From positions 42,537-106,536 of the forward strand of contig JACNJL010000064.1 in assembly GCA_014382585.1 (NCBI GenBank): DNA of 64,000 nucleotides. The letters run 5' to 3'. Positions 59,488 to 64,000 of this stretch are shown piece by piece; the stretch's first letter is position 1; each line of letters starts with the position of its first letter. This stretch comes from Limisphaerales bacterium (GTDB taxonomy: Bacteria; Verrucomicrobiota; Verrucomicrobiia; Limisphaerales; UBA1100). Made by a program: the position numbers and the translations under genes. Under the pieces are notes generated by a model. The model saw only the letters and a list, made by a program, of their open reading frames with translations, made no database searches and had not been told where the DNA came from.

Positions 59488-60504
59488 ATGGGCAAGGTAA
59501 TGGCCAAAAAGCCGAAGGTGCTGGTGCTGTTCGACGTGGGCGAACCGACGGGCATTGATGACGATTACACCGAAGATCTGAAATCGGAAGACTGGAAAAC
59601 CGAGCGGCACGTGCTCAGTGCATTGCGGGCGCTGGGGTATCCCTTCGCGATGCTCGGCGTGCATGACGACACCGGGCTGGTGCGCGATATGATCGAGCGT
59701 TACCAGCCGGATGTGATTTTTAATATGGTGGAGCAATTCGCCAATTCATTGGGGAACGAAAACCGAATCACTTCGTTTTTGGAATTGCAAGGACTACCCG
59801 TCACCGGTTGCGGCTCCACCGGCATCACGCTGTGCAAGGACAAGGCGATCTCCAAAAAAATACTGAGCTATCACGAGGTGCGCGTGCCGCGCTTTATGGT
59901 GCAGCAGCCGGGTCGGCTCATTCGGTTGGCGGAAGGGATGCGATTTCCGCTCATCGTGAAGCCCGCCCGCGAGGAGGCGAGCCAAGGCATTAGCCTCAAA
60001 AGCGTGGTGAATAATGAGGCCGAGTTGGTGAACCGCGTGTGCTTTGTGCACGAACGTTTTCGGCAAGAGGCGTTGGTGGAGGAGTACATTGAGGGCCGCG
60101 AAATTTACGTGGGCGTCATCGGCAACGACCGCCTCCAATGCCTGCCCGCGCGCGAGATGGTGTGGGGCCGCGACGTGCCGCCGCAAGCGCGCTTCGCCAG
60201 CTATCGCGTGAAGTGGGATGAGGCTTACCGCGAGCGGTGGGGTATTCGCAGTCGTTTCCTACCTCCGCTTCCTGCTGCTGATCAAAGGCGGTTAGAGGTG
60301 GAGTGCAAAAATATTTATCGCGCGCTCAACCTCAACGGCTACACGCGGTTGGACCTGCGGCTGACGCCGGAAGGGGAATTTATTTTTATCGAGGCCAACC
60401 CCAACCCGATGCTCGCTCGCGATGAGGACTTCGCGATGTCAGCGAAGAAGGCAGGGATTGACTATCCTAAACTCATTGAGAAAATTATCACTCTGGCGGC
60501 TTAA
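59488..60504 (+). CDS. ATP-grasp ligase, D-alanine--D-alanine-ligase-like
   Basis: 338 residues from ATG 59488, preceded by GGGGAGGAGGGG, one of the few strong Shine-Dalgarno sequences in the window. ATP-grasp landmarks: VIFNMVEQFANSLGNENRIT, GLPVTGCGSTGITLCKDKAI (DDL-like), FPLIVKPAREEASQGISL, ALVEEYIEGREIYVGVIGN, YTRLDLRLTPEGEFIFIEAN and PNPMLARDEDFAMSA. The gene keeps the catalytic metal-binding set (Asp, Glu, Asn). It is divergent in the substrate region from true Ddl, so it may join other amino acids or peptides. Its pairing with the metallopeptidase suggests a make-and-cut system for one peptide bond. Confidence 0.83.
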   Translation: MGKVMAKKPKVLVLFDVGEPTGIDDDYTEDLKSEDWKTERHVLSALRALGYPFAMLGVHDDTGLVRDMIERYQPDVIFNMVEQFANSLGNENRITSFLELQGLPVTGCGSTGITLCKDKAISKKILSYHEVRVPRFMVQQPGRLIRLAEGMRFPLIVKPAREEASQGISLKSVVNNEAELVNRVCFVHERFRQEALVEEYIEGREIYVGVIGNDRLQCLPAREMVWGRDVPPQARFASYRVKWDEAYRERWGIRSRFLPPLPAADQRRLEVECKNIYRALNLNGYTRLDLRLTPEGEFIFIEANPNPMLARDEDFAMSAKKAGIDYPKLIEKIITLAA

Positions 60505-60557
60505 ACTGCTAATAAAACAACAGGCTTCCATCTAAATTAGACGCACAACTTCTCAGT

Positions 60558-61796
60558 CTATTTTTCTCCTCTTTTGTAGGCCTTCCATTTCTCATTTTCC
60601 GGCGAGGCAATGTATTCTTTGTAGTCATTCGCTCCATTGAAGTCAGGGTCAAACCGTATGTCCGTGTTTTCCTCCGCACTTATTAGCAAACGAGTGACCT
60701 CTTTGAAATCTTTGTCTGCCATAGCTAGCCCAATAAGAGAGGTGTACGGGGTCACATTTTTCGGCATGTCTTTGATGAGTTGAATGTAGAAGTCCTTGGC
60801 GGCTTGTTTCTTGCCTTGGGCCAAGGCAATGTTGCCTCGCAATAAATTCAGGAATGGATCCCCCCCAATCTGTTTATCGAGCTGATCCACGGCAGCGCGC
60901 GCTTGTTTGAAATCTTTATTCAAATGATGGAAATCAATCAGGGTCAGTGCCAAATTTTCTGCATTTGGAAAGGCGTGCTGAAAATCCTGCACGGCTTTGC
61001 GGTAGCCATCACCCATCGGCAGCCCTTTTCGTGCGTTGCTGACAGCAACTTGGCTGGCCGCCATAATCCGCGTTTGCATTATTGTTTTCTGCTGCTGCCA
61101 TTTTGGTTGCATGCTGTCATAAATGGCGAGGGCTTGAGTTGGGTTGCCACTTCGCACGGCCATCGACATATCTTGGAATTGCTTGGCGGCTTGCCTGGCC
61201 TTGGCGTTCGGCGAGTTCGTGCTGGGCATTGATTGTGTAATTAGGCGGCCAAAGGTATGGCTGAGTGGTTCTCCTGACAGGTACACAAACAAATCTACCA
61301 CACACGGTTTATTCTGCGTATTGCGCCCCAGCACAAGGCGGTGATAATTGAGGCCACCGTCTTTCGAGAGGACCCGCATGATAGACTGCGCACCATCTGG
61401 TGTCTCTGAAGCGTTAAGGAACTGGTAATCACTCGCGTTCAAGCCACGCAGAATCGCTTCATCAAAGTTGGCCCGAGCGCCCGCGACAATTTGTTTTTCC
61501 TGTTGCGTGCCATTCAGGTGGTTCGGTAAACCGTGGCGAATTAGGTTGTCGAAATCAATTACTTGCAAGGCCATTTCAGTATCATTCGCCTCCACGGCCG
61601 CTTGCAATTTTTTGGCGACCGTTCTGGCCTCGGCTAACGTGATTTTTGGCCCGCGTGTTACCCCAGGCGGCGGGATTTCAGGCAGCTCTACTTTGGTAAG
61701 CGATTTGGATTCTTCCGAGAGTGAGCCGGAGCCCTTCTTGCCGCAGCCTACAAGGCCTACAATTAGGATGCAGCTTATGAATAAGGCGTGTTTCAT
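60558..61796 (-). CDS. Lipoprotein with TPR-like helical repeats
   Basis: 412 residues. Lipobox LVGLVGCG (Cys about 19). ARTVAKKLQAAVEANDTEMA begins the mature helical part; a central alpha/beta section (about 85-180: GLNASDYQFLNASETPDGAQ, LVLGRNTQNKPCVVDLFVYL) is followed by a helical-repeat C-terminal half (about 200-390: FQDMSMAVRSGNPTQALAIY, LLRGNIALAQGKKQAAKDFY). I recognise no specific family. It has its own leaderless-type promoter and is convergent with the ATP-grasp gene. Confidence 0.7.
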   Translation of the reverse strand: MKHALFISCILIVGLVGCGKKGSGSLSEESKSLTKVELPEIPPPGVTRGPKITLAEARTVAKKLQAAVEANDTEMALQVIDFDNLIRHGLPNHLNGTQQEKQIVAGARANFDEAILRGLNASDYQFLNASETPDGAQSIMRVLSKDGGLNYHRLVLGRNTQNKPCVVDLFVYLSGEPLSHTFGRLITQSMPSTNSPNAKARQAAKQFQDMSMAVRSGNPTQALAIYDSMQPKWQQQKTIMQTRIMAASQVAVSNARKGLPMGDGYRKAVQDFQHAFPNAENLALTLIDFHHLNKDFKQARAAVDQLDKQIGGDPFLNLLRGNIALAQGKKQAAKDFYIQLIKDMPKNVTPYTSLIGLAMADKDFKEVTRLLISAEENTDIRFDPDFNGANDYKEYIASPENEKWKAYKRGEK

Positions 61797-61802
61797 TTAC
61801 AA

Positions 61803-61831
61803 AAAATGGGGCAAAGGTGGAAACAGGTCAA
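61803..61831 (-). promoter_or_regulatory. Promoter of the TPR-like lipoprotein gene, leaderless type
   Basis: On the minus strand: TTGACC (61831-61826), 17-bp spacer, CATTTT (61808-61803), then 6 bp to the ATG. The -35 is strong and the -10 weak, but the spacing repeats the pattern seen elsewhere. Confidence 0.4.
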
Positions 61832-61883
61832 CTTATATGGAGAGCAATGGAGTGCTCGTTATTAATTACGCAAAATTTCCAGC

Positions 61884-63539
61884 TTAGTATGCCACCGCTT
61901 TGCCCCTGAGGCGCGGGTCATGCGCCGCCTCGAACTTGCCATCGCGCAAACTCACCGCCTGCGTGGCTCCCATCCGGTTATAAACTTTCAGTGCGTGCCC
62001 GCGCCTCCGCAATTCGGCCAACACTCTCTCGCCTGCCTTTTGTTCAATGCGAATTTGATCGGGGGCCCATTGATGATGAAAATGCGGCTGCGCCAGTGCT
62101 TCCTTCAAGGGCCGATTGAAATCAATCGTGTGAATAATGGCCAACAGCGTTTGGGTGATGATTGTCGGTCCGCCCGCGGCGCCCACGGCGAGGATGGGTT
62201 TGCCGTTCTTCAAAACAATCGTGGGGCTCATACTCGAGAGCGGCCGTTTGCCCGGCGCCACGGCGTTGGCTTCCGCGCCCAGCAATCCAAACGCGTTGGG
62301 CACGCCGGGTGCGATGGAGAAATCGTCCATCTCATTATTCATGATCACCCCCGTGCCGGGGATAATCACCTTGCTGCCAAAGCTGGTGTTCACCGTGGCG
62401 GTGACGGCTACCCAATTGCCGTCTCCATCCGCGCAGGAAAAATGCGTGGTGTGTTTTCCGTACAAATGATCTGTGGATCGCGGCGGCGTGCCGTGCGTTT
62501 TCACCGGAGTGGCGCGGTTCATGCAGATGCGCGCGGCAAGTTGCTTCGCGTATGCCTTGTCCACTAACCCGCGTGGCACCTTGGCGAAGGCCGGATCGCC
62601 CAGCCAATGCGCGCGGTCGGCAAACGCCAACTTCATTGCCTCAGCGATGACGTGATAAAAATCGGCCGACTCCGAATCCATTTTGCCAAGATCGAATTGC
62701 TCGAGGATGTTGAGAATTTGCGCCACGTGCACCCCTCCCGAGCTGGGTGGTTGCATACCCAAAATTGTGTGACCGCGATAAGTCGTCCGCACCGGCGGCG
62801 GCGAAGTGGTTTTGTAATTCGCAAAATCCTTGGCCGACATGATGCCGCCGTTTTGTTTCATCCACACCTCCGTCCGCCGCGCAAAAGGCCCGCCGTAAAA
62901 CCACTCCGTCCCATTGCTTGCAATCGCGCGATACGTCCGCGCCAAGTCCGGTTGCTTCAGCAAATCTCCTGCCGCCTTAGGCGACCCGTCCGCGTTAAAT
63001 AACAACGCCCCGCTCGCGGGAAATTTTTTCAATCCCTTCGCTGTCGCCCGAATGCGCCCCGCGTACGCCATCGGAATTGCAAAGCCCTTTTCGGCGACAT
63101 CGGCCGCTGTTTCCAAATGAACCCGCAACGGCAACTTCCCGTGCGCCTTCGCCAGCCGCGCATACGCCGCCAACGCCCCGGGCACCCCACTCGCCAACGC
63201 GCCCAACTGACTCAGCTCCGTATCCGCCTTGCCCTCGAGCAAATACATATCCCGATGCGCCCGCGCCGGAGCCGTCTCCCGGCCATTTATCGTAATCACC
63301 CGCCCGTCCGCCAGTCGCGCCACAATAAAGCAACCTCCGCCAATGCCCGAGTTATACCCATTTACCACCCCCAAAGTCAGCCCCGCCGCCACCGCCGCAT
63401 CAATGGCATTTCCGCCATTTTTCATCACCCGCACCGCCGCATCCGTTGCTAATGGATCCACCGTAGCCACCGCTCCACGCTCTGCAGGAATAGCAAAAAA
63501 GTAGAAATTGCACAAAAAAAACGCAAGAATCGGCCTCAT
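61884..63539 (-). CDS. ggt: Gamma-glutamyltransferase / glutathione hydrolase
   Basis: 551 residues from ATG 63539, which opens on a signal peptide (MRPILAFFLCNFYFFAIPA); an upstream start at 63572 is less likely. Family motifs: RGAVATVDPLATDAAVRVM, NGGNAIDAAVAAGLTLGVVN, GIGGGCFIVARLADG, the catalytic Thr at HTTHFSCADGDGNWVAVTAT (start of the small subunit after autocleavage), PGTGVIMNNEMDDFS and AVGAAGGPTII. A periplasmic enzyme that hydrolyses or transfers gamma-glutamyl groups. It has a good leaderless-type promoter. Confidence 0.93.
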   Translation of the reverse strand: MRPILAFFLCNFYFFAIPAERGAVATVDPLATDAAVRVMKNGGNAIDAAVAAGLTLGVVNGYNSGIGGGCFIVARLADGRVITINGRETAPARAHRDMYLLEGKADTELSQLGALASGVPGALAAYARLAKAHGKLPLRVHLETAADVAEKGFAIPMAYAGRIRATAKGLKKFPASGALLFNADGSPKAAGDLLKQPDLARTYRAIASNGTEWFYGGPFARRTEVWMKQNGGIMSAKDFANYKTTSPPPVRTTYRGHTILGMQPPSSGGVHVAQILNILEQFDLGKMDSESADFYHVIAEAMKLAFADRAHWLGDPAFAKVPRGLVDKAYAKQLAARICMNRATPVKTHGTPPRSTDHLYGKHTTHFSCADGDGNWVAVTATVNTSFGSKVIIPGTGVIMNNEMDDFSIAPGVPNAFGLLGAEANAVAPGKRPLSSMSPTIVLKNGKPILAVGAAGGPTIITQTLLAIIHTIDFNRPLKEALAQPHFHHQWAPDQIRIEQKAGERVLAELRRRGHALKVYNRMGATQAVSLRDGKFEAAHDPRLRGKAVAY

Positions 63540-63545
63540 TTGCCG

Positions 63546-63574
63546 AATATAAATGAAACGGTTCCACAACACAA
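63546..63574 (-). promoter_or_regulatory. Promoter of ggt, leaderless type
   Basis: On the minus strand: TTGTGT (63574-63569), 17-bp spacer, TATATT (63551-63546), then 6 bp to ATG 63539. Best -10 of the set and the clearest example of the pattern. Confidence 0.6.
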
Positions 63575-63737
63575 GCCGACGAAACGCCAGTTTTTTTGTC
63601 GTTTTTTGTCATAATTGAAACAATTTGGGGAAAATACCGTCTGATCAAGAAGCGCTGGCACGCCGGATGCTGTGAATAACTTATGAGCTGGGAGGGAAAC
63701 TCGAAATAATTAAAGTGCAATTAATGGGGCAAAAGCC

Positions 63738-63766
63738 TTGTGGATTTTGAAAATCCGAACTAGATT
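63738..63766 (+). promoter_or_regulatory. Promoter of the Met/Gly-rich protein gene
   Basis: TTGTGG (63738-63743), 17-bp spacer, TAGATT (63761-63766), then 11 bp to ATG 63778. Confidence 0.4.
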
Positions 63767-63777
63767 TTACCGACGGT

Positions 63778-64000
63778 ATGAACCGCAACAATTCTACTAT
63801 GAAGATCGCTTTACTCACCACAATGCTGGTGACCGTTCTTTCTGTTTCTGCCCAACGCTTCGGAAACATGGGCGGCGGAATGAATGGCGGTATGGGCGGT
63901 GGCATGATGGGCGGAATGAATGGCGGCCGTGGCGGAATGATGGGAGGCATGGGCGGAATGATGGGAGGCATGGGCGGAATGAATGGCGGCATGATGGGCG
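63778..64000 (+). CDS. Secreted Met/Gly-rich low-complexity protein (3' end beyond window)
   Basis: Open from ATG 63778 (or ATG 63799) to the window edge, at least 74 residues. A signal peptide (MKIALLTTMLVTVLSVSA) is followed by QRFGNMGGGMNGGMGGG and further MGG and MMGG repeats. Met-rich repeats of this type can bind copper(I) or silver but also occur as structural linkers. The opposite strand also stays open with a Pro-rich reading, which is a shadow. Truncated, so total length and any folded domain are unknown. Confidence 0.7.
   Translation, partial: MNRNNSTMKIALLTTMLVTVLSVSAQRFGNMGGGMNGGMGGGMMGGMNGGRGGMMGGMGGMMGGMGGMNGGMMG

Noticed and set aside
63681..63992. Pro-rich minus-strand frame opposite the Met/Gly-rich gene
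   Set aside because: Antisense of ATG/GGC repeats; the plus strand has a signal peptide and promoter.

Overview
The window reads as chromosomal DNA from a Gram-negative member of the PVC superphylum, most likely a marine Verrucomicrobiota of the Pedosphaera/Limisphaera type. This is inferred from gene content: an LptD outer-membrane assembly protein; the PVC-typical DUF1549/DUF1553 + DUF1501 pair; a PVC-type propeller dehydrogenase fused to HEAT repeats and a CxxCH cytochrome; LL-diaminopimelate aminotransferase (DapL); FolE2; and at least four PQQ-like beta-propeller paralogues that begin with a WPxWRGP-type motif after the signal peptide. Coding density is high, and genes within operons commonly abut or overlap by 1-23 bp.

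Layout. 52-3467: pheST. 3468-3840: non-coding, with a relic of a DUF4126 gene. 3841-8736: two secreted PQQ-like propellers and a secreted alpha/beta hydrolase. 8737-12479 (minus): GntP permease, HpcH/HpaI aldolase and secreted amidohydrolase in one tight operon. 12619-22104: another propeller, dapL, the 1002-residue propeller/HEAT/cytochrome protein, a CNT nucleoside transporter, and alr with a DUF368 (PopT-type) gene. 22205-27661: a coupled operon of redoxin-like, DUF1549/1553, DUF1501 and WD40 proteins. 27720-30543 (minus): CPBP protease, thiL, tsaE, tsaB. 30631-32268: rph-prmA. 32256-33421 (minus): ZIP transporter and Fur-family regulator behind a perfect 7-1-7 operator. 33484-35523 (minus): DksA-like, rpmG, rpsR; folE2. 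35602-42765: endonuclease/phosphatase-family protein, lptD (minus), sorbosone-dehydrogenase-like propeller, PDZ protein. 42824-47130: glycerate kinase (minus), glutaredoxin, panC, nadB, tRNA-Val(CAC). 47217-47498: a candidate structured RNA ending in an intrinsic terminator. 47656-51747: divergent FHA-kinase and FHA-FHA-GAF genes, then a Sel1 protein. 51872-54979 (minus): EboD-like and EboF-like genes flanking a hicBA toxin-antitoxin pair. 55082-64000: lipoproteins, a fourth propeller, a TPR protein with 126-bp DNA repeats, a zinc metallopeptidase/ATP-grasp pair, gamma-glutamyltransferase, and a truncated Met/Gly-rich secreted protein.

Three things cut across the window. First, many operon-leading genes lack a Shine-Dalgarno sequence and carry a -35/-10 pair whose -10 ends 5-7 bp before the start codon, as expected of leaderless mRNAs. 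Second, several dispersed intergenic repeat families are present, one with terminal inverted repeats; they extend some reading frames and supply at least one stop codon. Third, secreted proteins for breaking down and oxidising organic matter are abundant.

No CRISPR array, prophage, transposase gene or rRNA was seen. The features least explained by known families are the structured RNA, the hicBA insertion between ebo-type genes, and the metallopeptidase/ATP-grasp pair. All start-site choices and functional calls come from reading the sequence only.
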